The notes under the pieces: model-generated
What the model was told of the DNA's origin: nothing
Seen by the model: only the letters and a program-made list of their open reading frames with translations
Database searches by the model: none
Source of the DNA: Chenopodium formosanum
Lineage: Eukaryota > Streptophyta > Magnoliopsida > Caryophyllales > Amaranthaceae
Reading direction: 5' to 3'
Length of the DNA: 64,000 nucleotides
NCBI GenBank assembly: GCA_024500155.1
Contig: CM044877.1
Coordinates: forward strand, 80,274,501-80,338,500
Program-made: the position numbers and the translations under genes
In this document: positions 48,112-60,020 of the stretch, one piece after another
Position numbering within the stretch: position 1 is the first letter of the stretch
How the letters are laid out: every line of letters begins with the position of its first letter

Positions 48112-50855
48112 ATGGAACTCTTAGACATACTCTTACTCCTCCTTGTAACAATCTTTCTCCCTTTATGGTGGCGACGAATGTCATCCACCACTGGTAAGGG
48201 CCCGAGGAGTAACCTTCCCCCGGGCCCACCAGGGTGGCCTATCGTTGGAAATCTCTTTCAAGTCATACTCCAACGTAGGCCTTTTATGTATGTCGTTCGA
48301 GACCTACGAAAGGAGTACGGGCCCATCTTCACGATGCAGATGGGCCAACGGACCTTGATCATCCTCACGGATGCAAACCTAATCCATGAAGCCCTTGTTC
48401 AGCGGGGCGCACTCTTTGCGAGTCGCCCCGCCGAGTCCCCCACCCGCTTGGTCTTTAGCCTCGGGAAGTGCGCCATCAACTCGGCGGAGTATGGCCCGCT
48501 ATGGCGGGCCTTACGTAAGAACTTTGCCGCCGAGGTGGTGGGCTCGGCCCGGGTTAAGCAATGCGGGTGGGTAAGGAAGTGGGCCATGGAGAACCACATG
48601 GGCCGGCTCAAGGAGGAGGCCCATGAAAAGGGCTACGTAGAGGTTATGAGCCAATGTAGGCTAACAATATGTAGCATTATAATATGCCTTTGCTTTGGAG
48701 CCAAGTTATCTGAAGAGTTGATAAAAAACATTGAAAGTGTTCTCAAGGATGTTATGCTTATGACTCTACCGAAGCTTCCAGACTTTCTGCCCGTTCTAAC
48801 CCCGTTGGTTGCCCGGGGGCAGCTTAGGCAGGCGAAGGCGCTAAGAAAAAAACAAATGGAGATCCTCGGCCCGCTAGTCCAGGCCCGAAAGGGTTTTGTC
48901 GAGAGCGGTGGGAGCCCGAAGAGTAGCTCTTTCGACATGGCGAGCCCGGTTGGGGCGGCCTACGTGGATTCTCTCCTAAACCTCGACCCGCCGGGGAGGC
49001 CCGGCGGGCTCGGGGAGGAAGAGCTGGTGACTTTGTGCTCGGAGGTGATCAATGCTGGAACCGACACTAGTGCCACCATCATCGAGTGGGCCCTCCTACA
49101 CCTTGTGTTGGACCAGAAGGTAAGAGATCTTACAATCATTATTGCTTTAAAGTTTAAACCTACCTAGTACTAATATGAAGTACAAGCTGTGTTAATGATT
49201 ATGAAATGGTTTCAAAGTATTAATTATGAGTATTAATTCGTTTATTTTAAGAAGTACAAGAAACTTTAGAAGAATATATTGATGTTTACAATATAATACA
49301 AACTACTATGTATATATATGCAAGTTGTAACGACTAATTTAATCTAGAGAATAAAATGTTAAACCTAGATAATTAAGGGATAAATAAAGATAATAAAGAA
49401 TAATCTCCTATAATTATGGTTAAACCCTGTAAGATGGACGGTCGAACGACAAGACCATTTTCACGTTTCACGGACAAAATGATAATAATCTAGACCAAGG
49501 TGCTTCATTTTTTAGTGGAACTTGGGATTGGTAGCCACATAAGTTGCCGTCATCTTATCACAAAAAATAGTAGGCAAATACAATAATGAATTAAGGTCAA
49601 ACCCACTTAGCAAGTTCGTTGATGACTAAAAAAACCTTGTTGATTCGTTTCATATTATTTGCAACGATTTGACGTAAAATGTGATGAAAAAAAAAAACTA
49701 ATTATTATATGTACGTAATTCAAATTATTTTAAGCAATTTTTTTCATTTTTTAAAAACTTTGGCTAAAGTAAATTTTGTCACTATTATAGTGAGTTAATC
49801 CTTAATCATATTAACTTCTATGGTTTTATTTATATATTTTTTTTTTTGGTGTTCCATTCGGTTCACCCTTCGAGTTAATCCGGATTTGTGGATCAGTTTT
49901 GGGTGGTTAGGTTCCAGTCCCCTCCCCATTGTTGTTGCGGGGGATCGAACATGGGTCCTCCCTACCAAGTGTAGTCTCAATCACCACTACACCAACAACC
50001 AATTGGTTTTATTATTAAATATATGGAGTATCTCGCTAATCATATGTACATTGTACAATATTAATAATGTGAATTTATCAATCATTATCTAAATTAATAT
50101 TCTTTACTAAATACTTATAAACTATTATTTTATTGTTAAGATACTTAGGCGAGCACTTATATTAGCTTAGAAAGATGTTGGTAGAATGCTAAATAGTTTA
50201 GTTTCATTGATTGTGTACTTGCTACTAGTTGAATTTATTTCAGTTGTCAGCTCCTAAAAGAATTACTACTACTGTTAATGATATTTCATATATATTATTC
50301 CACTTATTTTTACAGGTTCAACAGAAATTGTACGAAGAAATCGTAGATGTGATAGGACATAATAATGGGGTTGTTTCTGAGGATGATCTCGAGAAGATGG
50401 TGTACCTCAACGCCTTCATCAAGGAGACGTTGCGGCGGCACCCACCAAGCCACTTCCTCCTCTCTCATGCCGCGAGGGAGGACGCCGTCCTAGGCGGCTA
50501 CACCATCCCAAAAGATGCAAATCTCGAGATTTACACGGCATGGGTGACCCAAGACCCGACCCTATGGCCCGACCCGGAAGCTTTTCGGCCCGAGAGGTTC
50601 TTGCCCGGAGGTGAAGGGTATGAGGTGGATTGGACGGGTAACCGGGGGGTTCGGATGCTGCCCTTTGGGGCGGGCAGGCGGATCTGCCCGGCTTGGAGTT
50701 TGGGTACGTTGCATGTGGGTCTAATGCTTGCTAGGATGGTGCATGCTTTTCGTTGGGTTCCTTATCCGGGTAGCCCGCCCGACCCGACCGAAACTTTTGC
50801 TTTTACTATGGTGATGAAGAACCCCCTCAAGGCTGTCATTTTTCCTAGGTGTTGA
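48112..50855 (+). CDS. Cytochrome P450 of the CYP77 family, CYP77B type
   Basis: Exons 48112-49119 and 50316-50855 join at phase 0 to a 515-aa protein. There is an ER membrane anchor (residues 4-20), then the proline hinge LPPGPPGWP, the I-helix oxygen-binding AGTDTS (315-320), the K-helix ETLRR (E373, R376), PERF (428-431) and the heme loop FGAGRRICP with ligand C460. Wording such as SQCRLTICSIIICLCFGAKL, AAREDAVLGGY, EIYTAWVTQDP and FTMVMKNPLKAVI is that of CYP77B rather than CYP77A. CYP77 enzymes oxidise fatty acids (CYP77B1 is described as an epoxygenase; CYP77A members act in cutin synthesis). Exon 1 is strikingly GC-rich against an AT-rich background. The intron holds a SINE. Confidence 0.95.
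49831..50003 (-). mobile_element. tRNA-derived SINE with target duplication (in the P450 intron)
   Basis: Read on the minus strand from 50003 it begins TTGGTTGTTGGTGTAGTGGT (box A region), has GTTCGATCCCC (box B) about 50 bp on, and ends with an A-rich tail (the T run at 49842-49848). The 10-bp repeat TGGTTTTATT flanks it at 49821-49830 and 50004-50013. It is oriented against the P450 gene. The 5' wording resembles the widespread plant Au SINE. Confidence 0.85.
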
Positions 50856-52056
50856 TAATGGATCTGAGATCAGAAATAACAATATATATTAAGGCCGGGT
50901 TAATATATATATAATTGACTTAATTTTAATTGAATTATTGGTTTAAGAATTTGCTATGTACTATGTTAATTAATGTAATAGGATAAATTTATATATATAT
51001 ATAGGTGGTGTAGCTTATGAAAAATGATCAAGTGCGATAATATATAAACCGAGAATGGTAATACATCATGCATGCATGTATGATAATTTATGTAATTGGT
51101 TTTCTTAATTTTCTCATTTTATAAATATATTTTCTTCTATTATATATTATAAGTATAGAGTATATTTCCCTTTCATACTAGTTATTGATCATCATCATAT
51201 CATTATTTACGTCTATAGTATGTTCACATTCCTTCCGTTAATTAATATATAGTATAACATTCAATCACCAAACAAGTTTTCACATAATCAAAATGTTCGA
51301 ATCTTACAAGCATGAAATGAATTGTTGGATCAAATCGGACTAGGAGGCTCATTAGTAAAAATATAGATTATATTCCCCGTACATTCTTTTATTTACCCTA
51401 GCTTTAATTTCTCCCTCACTTTTTAAGGGGATGATTCCGCCTCAATTACCATTTTTCTTACCTTAATAATTCGTACATGCTCTTCAAGTATAGAGAAGAT
51501 CAAGCTTCCTAGAACCAAAAAATTATGTAATTATGTAAGAGACTGTACATTTAAAAATTACATCCAATAAGATATTCAATATGCAAAGGATATATAAATG
51601 TAAGTTGAGAAAGTCTACTTCAAGCTTTACTACAAAAGTAACAAAACTGTAACCTAGCCTAACTTATTTAAGATATTATACATACAAATTAGTGAAATTA
51701 CAATAAGACCCCATCCACGAGGACGAGTTACTAGACGATCTGAATGCCTAACAGAGCCATTTTTTCCCCCAACTTTAATTTTGGGATCTCATCGTTGCAA
51801 CATAACATGTTGCACAATTAATCAATTAGATTTTTTGTAAATTATATTATTTATATACTCATATAACTACTCCGCATATACTTTTTTCCATTCTATTTAC
51901 TTGACCTATAGTTACACACAATTTATGGAGTAAATTTAAGAAGACAAACGTATATTTTTAATTAAAAAAAAATACAACCATCAATAAAAGGGATAAATTG
52001 GGGTTTTATGATGAGGAGAATTAATTTATTTTTAAAATGGAGGAAGTAATAATTAA

Positions 52057-52185
52057 GGGTTTGTTCACATTTACTGAACTGAATTGAGCTGAAATGAATA
52101 TTTTATGAGAGAGGGAAATTAAGAGCTAAACTAAACTGATTGGAGCTGAACTGAATTGAAATTAAGTAAATGTGAACACACGCCC
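52057..52185. mobile_element. Tourist-like MITE, copy 3
   Basis: The ends GGGTTTGTTCACATTTACTG and AAGTAAATGTGAACACACGC then CC are inverted and flanked by TAA on both sides (52054-52056 and 52186-52188). The interior is GAACTGAATTGAGCTGAAAT-type pentamer sequence. It is the shortest of the five copies. Confidence 0.8.
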
Positions 52186-52757
52186 TAAGATGTTACAAAT
52201 ATTTCAATGTATCATGTACAACGTAGTACGTACGTATGCATATACTCAGGCGGTGGCATGTTAAAACACAAACCTTAATGCCTTACTTCTGTCTTCATTC
52301 TGTAATGCCAGTAAAGGCATTAAATTTTTCTATATATGACTCATTAATATTTCTTGATATTTAGAACAGATTAGATCTAGAGGACTAAGATTGAGTCTAG
52401 AAACAGTTGATATATTTTTCTCTTGAGCTCCATACTCTATTTAATTTTAATTATTTAGTTGTACTACGTATGTTCATATAATAACAACATGATATAATTA
52501 CTTCGTATATAATACGGGCATTTCATTATAACGAAATACATATATACGGAATACATACTTATCCGGATATCCTATACAATTATTATTTTAGAACTTAGAA
52601 GTACTCGTATTAATTAATTTTGAAATATGCTCGTGTGTTGTCGTACCCTTAGGTGTTAACTTGTTAAAGATGAGCTTGCATTATTGGAGCGGCATAAAAG
52701 GCCAAAAAGGGCCTAGATCGACTTCTAATCTATAAGAACAGTAGCATTGAAGTATAG

Positions 52758-52760
52758 TTT

Positions 52761-52803
<43 letters not shown>
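52758..52803. repeat. Long A tract
   Basis: A run of about 44 uninterrupted A. No retroposon body with target duplication could be assigned to it. Confidence 0.9.
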
Positions 52804-52805
<2 letters not shown>

Positions 52806-52896
52806 GAAAACTAAAAGCTAAAACACAAGCAAATGGGCCTTAATTTATATTGAAGAATAATATTTTCCTAAGTCCTAACAATTGATATATATTATA

Positions 52897-52996
52897 CTAC
52901 CTCCGATTTTTTTTTAGTTAGCTGCTTGCAACTTTGGAATATTTTATATCTCACAAATAATACCTCAAAGTTACAACTAATAAAAATCGGAGGTAG
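52897..52996. mobile_element. Stowaway-like MITE, family shared with 31894-31984 (copy 2)
   Basis: The ends CTACCTCCGATTTTT and AAAAATCGGAGGTAG are inverted with TA flanks (52895-52896 and 52997-52998). Its core GCAACTTTGGAATATTTTAT then ATCTCACAAATAATACC is the same as in the element at 31894. Confidence 0.85.
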
Positions 52997-53953
52997 TACT
53001 TCTTCCAAAAAAAAGGATAAAATAAATTAATCAGTTATGAATTTGCAAGTACATCCAACTAGCTTGCTTATTAATTCATCATAATATTTTTAAGTACAAT
53101 GATATTAATTTCCCCTAGTACAAAATTTACAGCTCAACTTATCTTCATATAGCTAGACTTTTACTAACTTGCCATATATAATCTAGGTGCTCAGAATCAA
53201 AGTCACAGAGCATTTACTATAGGATGCCAATAATGCCCATTTTAGTGATTTTACTCCTATAGAAGTATCATATAGTCATGTAGACCATATAAACCAAAGT
53301 AAAATGTAGTTTAATTTTGCAGCCTTTTATTGCATTAAATTATAGAAATAGGGTTTATTTCACCAAAAGGGTTATTGAGTACTTGATCGGCCAGTTAAAT
53401 AAATGGTTTGATGTATGGTGATAACTTGCTTGTTACAATGCTCATGAGTCATGACTAGATAATTTATTGTACAACAATTATTACATCATATTACGTATAT
53501 ACGAGTAATCTATTGGTGCGACTTTGTCAATTCACTAAAATAATAAAGATGGTTGTGGTGAGGGAACTAGGGAAGTTACGATCAATTTTGACTCGACTTG
53601 TTATGATTGAAATGTTTAGTTGAATAGCAAGAGATTTAGGGCTGTAGGTTGCATATGGCGTATAAAATTCGATTTATATTAATGTACTATATAAAAAGTG
53701 ACCCATAATTTTGACAAGTTCAAACATTAAAGGAGGGTTATTACTCATATTTATGACTATATGAGATTCTATTGTCCCTAATATGTAGTGATTTGACTCA
53801 TGAATACAAGTAATAATAGAAGAAAAAAAAAAAAAAAAAAAAAAAAGAGAGAGAGAGTATATAGAGTTTAGTTCTGCTTATTAAATTAATCACAAAGCTT
53901 CCATTATCCTTGAACGTGTGCCAAGTTATCTTAACTCGCATGTAGAGACTGAG

Positions 53954-54144
53954 GGCCTGTTTCGATTTACTGAAAAAACTGAACTAAATTAGACTAAAAT
54001 AAACTGATTTGAGCCGAACTAAACTGAAATGAATTGTTTATGAAAGAAAGAAAATAGGAACTAAACTGAACTAAACTAAACTGAACTCATTGGAGCTGAA
54101 CTAAACTGAAGTGAACTAAAATTAAGCTGAACAGAACAGGCCCC
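53954..54144. mobile_element. Tourist-like MITE, copy 4
   Basis: Left GGCCTGTTTCGATTTACTG and right AGCTGAACAGAACAGGCCCC are imperfect inverted ends. GAG occurs on both flanks (53951-53953 and 54145-54147), a possible 3-bp duplication. The interior is AACTGAACTAAACTAAACTG-like sequence. Confidence 0.7.
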
Positions 54145-55692
54145 GAGTAACATTTAAGGCAGGAAATAAAGAGCTGTGGTGATGGACTCATAGTACATAT
54201 AGTATTGAATTTAATTATTTTATGAGTAAATAGTGCAAGTATGGCGTGAGAATGGGTTAAGATTTGGGATGTCAATGTCACATATAATAGGCAGTATAAG
54301 GTTTCGCATTTGATGTATAAGCCTCTTAAATTAATTTCTCCTCGGAAATTCAAACTTATATACAACTATATATACAACTATAAACATAAATAAATAAATT
54401 CTACTACTTATACCTGTATTTCATTTACTATAATATATGTAACACTTGGCAATATTGGTCTTATTTTTTCATATCTTTATTTACTCGTAACTATACTACT
54501 CGTACTATATAACTACATGTTGCGACACGATGCTGCATTATGGAGAAAGATTGACAATGTTTTTGGTAAGTCAGATGAGGCCGCTCAGTACCTAGGAGGA
54601 GTTAGTATACAATCTTGACAACTAAGTTTTTTGGTTGGATATTCAATGAGGAATGGGCAATGTTGTTGAGAGGTAGCTGCCCCCTCGTAAATAGATGGGC
54701 TATGTTTTTGTTAGGGATTTAAGTTCCCGACCCCTTGAAAATCGGAGTTGTGTGTATTTGCAATACAATTAATACTAACTCGTAGTGAGAAGACTCCTAA
54801 AGATTCTGTTTGATTTAGGTTACAAGTTTGAGCCCTACCAATTACATTTTATTGAACGTAAGGGGATTTTCGGCCCTTACCTTCCCTCTCTATTCTTGAG
54901 TATTAACCTGTGGAATTGGACTGACTTAGTATGTGAGGTGAGTGGTGTTTGTTTAGTACAATTTTTCATATTACCTTACAAAAAAATATTGAGAAAATAC
55001 CGCTTTTAAAAACTTTTATTCTCGTTTACAAAAAGTATATTCTATTCAAATTACCAAACTTTCTTTTTCCATAAAGCTCGCAAAATTTGACCCAACGTGA
55101 CAAAATCGACATATAAATTACGTAAGAGAGGAATCCTTACATATGAATATCCGGTCTCACCTAAAAATACAACCTTGAAAGCAAGATCAATCAACTAGAG
55201 CGATTCTTTGCATGCACCTTATGCAAATAGAGGATAGAATTTCATTATCATTCTATTCCATCCGTACTAAAGAAGTAAAGAGCATGAATCAGGACTAGTA
55301 GTTTCACTTTGTGCCTGTCAAACTTGCTTCTATAGTACAGTTTGAGTTAAAGGTACGGGCCTTAGTCTGGGCTTCTTCCAATGGCCCAAGCATGATGATC
55401 GGTCAATAAGAGATTAAGAGAGTGGACCTATCACAGACACAGCTCATATAAGTCGCACACTACAAATCCAAAATTTCTGGCGGATTCATTACTTAAAGTG
55501 TATAGGATTCAATCCGAAATCACTTGATCAGATTTGTCCGGAATTGATTTGAACTACCTGAACGAGTCTTACTCAATATAACTCGACCTAAATTAATCCG
55601 ATTTAAACAAAACAATTTTCACTTTATAATCGGTTATACCTTATAAGCTACATAAGCTATATGGAATACAGTTTTACTATGCATTCTTATTA

Positions 55693-56997
55693 GGCCCGTT
55701 CTCTTTCAACTAAGTAAAAATGAACGATTTCCCTCCAAATTGCTAAAAGATAAAAATAATTTCTTATTTGCGTCGGTTTTAAAACTAATTCCCACCATAT
55801 ACTCCATGTAGGATTAATGGTAGCTTCATTATTTTTTTTAATTCTAGTTTATTGAACATCCGCTAACGGTGATAGCGGTTTTATCGTATAGAACTGCTAT
55901 CACCATTAGCTATTCTTCTAATTAAGGAAATGGTAAGAAGATTATAAATGGTATATATTTTAACTAGGTTAGAACCCATGCGATACACGATTTATATAAA
56001 GCCTATTTTTAATTTGTACATTTTAAAATTAAATCGCTATTATACATTAATATAAATAAGAATTACGTATATTTTGTAATTTTAATTTTTTTTTTTTATT
56101 TTAATCAAAATTATGATATAATATCTGTTCAACGTAATCTAATTCATAGTTCAATTAGAGGGGATCAACATTGGCCCGACCCGAAAATAGGGCGGGTTTG
56201 GGCAAGCATAAATATGCATTTTTAGTTAAAAAGCCCGAACTCGGCCCGAAAAGCCAGTTTGGTCCAATAAGCCCGATACTTTTTTACGGGTCTGGGCACG
56301 AGAAATTGTGTCACGGCCCGACCCGATTTTTTTATCACCTATAAGTTCAATGTAGGAAGTCATTTATTAGTGTGCTATTTAAAATTGTTTCAATTTCCTT
56401 TGATAAATTGATAGATTTTAGTTGTAATGTAAAAGCTTCCAGTATTTAAATTTCAAAAATGTTAAATATGATAGCTTTCCAAAAAAAAAAAAAAAAAAAA
56501 AGGAAAGATGACATCATCATTGCATTTAGGCGGGAAATTTTTTTATTGAGAAAGCAACACGTGGGCAATGGTGATGTCAGCGACCTCTGTTTTAGTAATA
56601 GTTAATAGATAGATTATAAGAATTGCTAACGGTGATAGAAATTCTATTGTATAAAACTGCTATCACCGTTAACGGTTCTTCTAATTAAGGAAGTGAAAAG
56701 AAGATTATAAGTGTGATATATTTTAATGAGAAGAACTCGCTAATGGTGATAGCGGTTTTATTGCATAGAACAGCTGCCACCGTTGGCGGTTTTCCACTAA
56801 ATCAATTTTTTAAAATAAAACAATAGACAAAGCTACCATCAATCCTACCAGGACATTATGGTGGGAGTTAGTTTTAAAACCGTCACAAATAGGGAATTAT
56901 TTTATCTTTAAGCAATTTTGAGAGAAATAATTCAGTAAAAATCAACAAAAAATAATTAATTTAGTAGTAATTTACTTTATTTGACAAGGTGAATAGA
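55693..56997. mobile_element. Large palindromic (foldback) element with long inverted arms and three internal hairpins
   Basis: About 180 bp on the left (from AAATTGCTAAAAGATAAAAA near 55737 through GTCGGTTTTAAAACTAATTC and GGATTAATGGTAGC to the hairpin at 55862) reappears inverted on the right (56750-56920). TTA lies on both outer flanks (55690-55692 and 56998-57000). The outer left end GGCCCGTTCTCTTTCAAC resembles the Tourist-like copy at 46506, whose right end also contains GGTGAATAGA as here. Three copies of a hairpin GCTAACGGTGATAGC ... GCTATCACCRTTAGC occur at 55862, 56627 and 56748. The centre includes a GCCCGA-rich stretch. No coding capacity was found; outer limits are approximate. 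Confidence 0.55.
56165..56335. repeat. GCCCGA/CCCGACCC-rich segment
   Basis: Words such as GGCCCGACCCGAAAATAGGG, AGCCCGAACTCGGCCCGAAA and CACGGCCCGACCCGAT recur within 170 bp. Similar GGGTCGG/CCGACC wording appears in other AT-rich spacers here (for example near 9470). It lies in the centre of the foldback element and may be a nested insertion. Confidence 0.4.
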
Positions 56998-57024
56998 TTA
57001 ACATAGTATTTGTCCGTGTGGCCA

Positions 57025-57165
57025 GTCAGTCGGATAACTTCGTTAGTGTTATAGTGGAGTTACCCAGTTGGTCAATATTGTCGGGGTTATTTCGTCAGTA
57101 TAGTGGGGATTACTTCGTCACTGTGGAGTTACTTTCATCAATATTGTCGGTATTAAATTCAGTAA
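57025..57165 (-). repeat. Short minisatellite, unit about 24 bp, second site
   Basis: On the minus strand it reads AGTAACTCCACAGTGACGA, AGTAATCCCCACTATACTG then ACGA, AATAACCCCGACAATATTG, GTAACTCCACTATAACACTA then ACGA. These are units of the same consensus as at 23091-23215, about 34 kb away on the other strand. Confidence 0.6.
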
Positions 57166-57335
57166 AAATAATTTAATGTTTTGTAAAATAAAATTAAATT
57201 ATTTAGGGCAAATCCAAGACATCCAAATTTGGTGAGTCCAAAATCATTGGCCCTCCTCGGATAAACTGTAGAAACAGTCACACACCAAACAGGGCTGCTT
57301 CAATTCTGCAATAATAATTCGTTTAATCATTGAAG

Positions 57336-59960
57336 ATGGAGATGATGGATTGGTGGGTATCCATGCCTAAAGTCGAACTCCATGCTCATCTCAATGGTTC
57401 TGTTCGAAATTCCACTCTACTGTATAATTCTCTCAAAACCCTCTTTTAAATCTCATTTTCATCTTCTGTAATCATATTTTGATTAGTTTTTGTAGCATAA
57501 TTCTAATACCCAGTTTTGATTTCCTGCATTTTCATCTTCTAGCATTTGAATTGCATGAAAATTTGACCGAATTTGAGTTGTATTACAGAGAACTTGCTAA
57601 AGAATTGGGTGAAAAGGGTATTATTGTTTTTTCTGAAGTTGAGCATGTTATCCTCAAAAGTATGTATGATTGTTTTTGTTAAAGATAGTTTTGAATTGCC
57701 AAGATTTTTTGTGGGCTGTAAGTTGTTATGATTATGTTGTGCAGATGATAGATCTTTGACTGAAGTGTTCAAGCTGTTTGATTTGATTCACATTCTTACC
57801 ACTGATCATGCTACTGTCACCAGAATCACCAAAGAAGTATAGTGATGTTTCCTTTTCTTGGTGTAATTATGGACTTTATGGTTCTTTTTTCGCTTCGAAT
57901 TTGTTGAATTAGCTATAATCCATGCCCAAGGTAGTTTGATCACTTTGATGTTAGGGTAAAAAATATATTACAAGTGATTTCTCAATATTAGTTTGATTGA
58001 CCTTTTCACGAATTCAGCTTTAGCATGTGTAAGTAGAAATTTGAGTAGAATATTCCTCAACATTAGCCTAAGTTGACTTGGATAAAGGGAGACATGATGA
58101 AAATGGGTTTGTAATAACACATAGCGAAAGATGGAAGCAAATGTAGGAAGTTAGATTCTTGGTTCTTGTTGCCAACCCTATCATTTTTGTAAAATGGCTT
58201 TGATTCTGTTATTTATATTGTTGTTTTAGCCTAAGTTGAAGTTGAACCACAAGATAAGGTGATTGTGATGACTGATTAATCTTTAAACGGGGGAGTTTAG
58301 TGGAGTATTTAGAGTTGGGACTTTATTAGGAATGTTGCATGAACTTGGGATTGTTGCTGTCAATACTTAAAAATACAGAGGTATCTTGAAAGGTAAGAAC
58401 ATTTGTTAGGATATAAACTTGTTAGTTCTTATATTTTATCTTACCTGTTTAGGTTGTTGAAGATTTTGCTTCTGAGAATGTTGTCTATTTGGAATTGAGA
58501 ACTACCCCTAAGGTACTAAAGCCAAGTTGTTGGCTAAATTTGTCCAATATGAAGATTTGAGCTAAGTTTAACTAAAATGAAAGTAACTTGGCTTATTGAC
58601 TGGGAATGTAGAGGAATGATTCTAGAGGAATGTCCAAACGTTCTTACATGGAAGCTGTGATTGAGGGTTTAAGAAAAGTTGATGTCTTTGACATTGATTT
58701 TGCTTCTACTAAAAATGGATTGGAGGAAAAAGGGAAGTCTGGTCAAATGATTGATGACTGTGTCGGCTTTTCTAGGACAAAGATATATGTTAGGCTTCTC
58801 CTGAGCATTGATCGCCGTGAGACACTTGCAGCTGCAATGGAAACTGTATGTATCTTGCTTTTTCATGAGGTTTAGCTTTGTTTTTTGATGGTTCTCTGAG
58901 CAAAGAAAATTAGTAAGTTTATTCTTATACTGATGGAATGTGACAACTTGCAAAAATGATTATAAAAATGATTATAGGTCAAGCTGGCATTGGAAATGAA
59001 AGATCTTGGAGTGGTAGGTATTGATCTATCCGGGAATCCTAAAGTGGGAGAATGGTATATGCTAGAACATTTTTTCATACAGTTATTCATTCAATGTGCT
59101 TCACTCCATTTGAAAGTGTTATGCATGGGGGCATGTTTGAATTTTGTTGTAGGATGACATTTTTGCCAGCTTTGAGATTTGCCAGAGAACAAGGTCTTCG
59201 TGTTACTCTGCATTGTGGAGAGGTATATTGGAATTAGCCATATGTCCTTTGTGCAAGTCCCTTTTATTATTGTCTTCATTTTAACTAATTTGGAATTGCT
59301 CTGATTTGTCTGTAAACGTAGTGTTGTCTAGGTCCCTAATCAGGAGGAAATACATGCAATGCTGGACTTTCTTCCTGAGAGGATTGGTCACGCTTGCTGC
59401 TTGGAAGAGGATGCATGGAGAAAATTAAAAAATTCCAAGATCCCGGTTTGTGCCCTTATACGAATTATAAAATTAACACTCACTGTCCCTCAATAGTTAA
59501 TAATTTATGTTAACTGCCTTATTTGAAATTCTTTATGAAACCGAGCTTTGAATCCATATCATTATCTAAGGATGATGCCTTTGTAGTTCTAACATAATCT
59601 TACATCACCTTTGTGCTTGGACTCCTTGGAGGCTCAAGTGCCACATAACCTAACCTCATGGTCAGGGACTCAGGGGAGTCATTTGTGGTGTGGGCCTCTG
59701 GACTAGGCTTACACATCACCCCAGAAATCGACTCTTGCAACAATCTTGGACTGGTTAGTTTATTTATGTTTCAGGGTGTCTATGCCCAACTGTGTACTGT
59801 CATCCCCTCCCTTAGCTCCCAATGTTTGAAGTTCAGTCCTTTTTCTATTTATCGCTAAGTAAACTGCCACCATACTACTCCCTCTGTCATGAATTTTGCT
59901 GTGGCATTGTCTTGACTAATGATCAAGGATTCGATATGATCTTATAAAAATGCTCTTCAT

Positions 59961-60020
<60 letters not shown>

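Larger units (their letters stand above)
50856..57335. other. Repeat-rich spacer between the P450 and MAPDA genes
   Basis: No gene is recognisable in about 6.5 kb. Listed contents are two Tourist-like elements, one Stowaway-like element, an A tract, the 1.3 kb palindromic element and the minisatellite. Around 54530-54900 is a stretch with less AT bias but no domain in any frame. Short frames at 54087-54365 (inside and beyond a MITE) and 54785-55009 are not convincing. Confidence 0.6.

Noticed and set aside
54530..55009. Possible gene fragment downstream of the P450
   Set aside because: Frames here have early stops and no recognisable motif; the composition alone is not sufficient.
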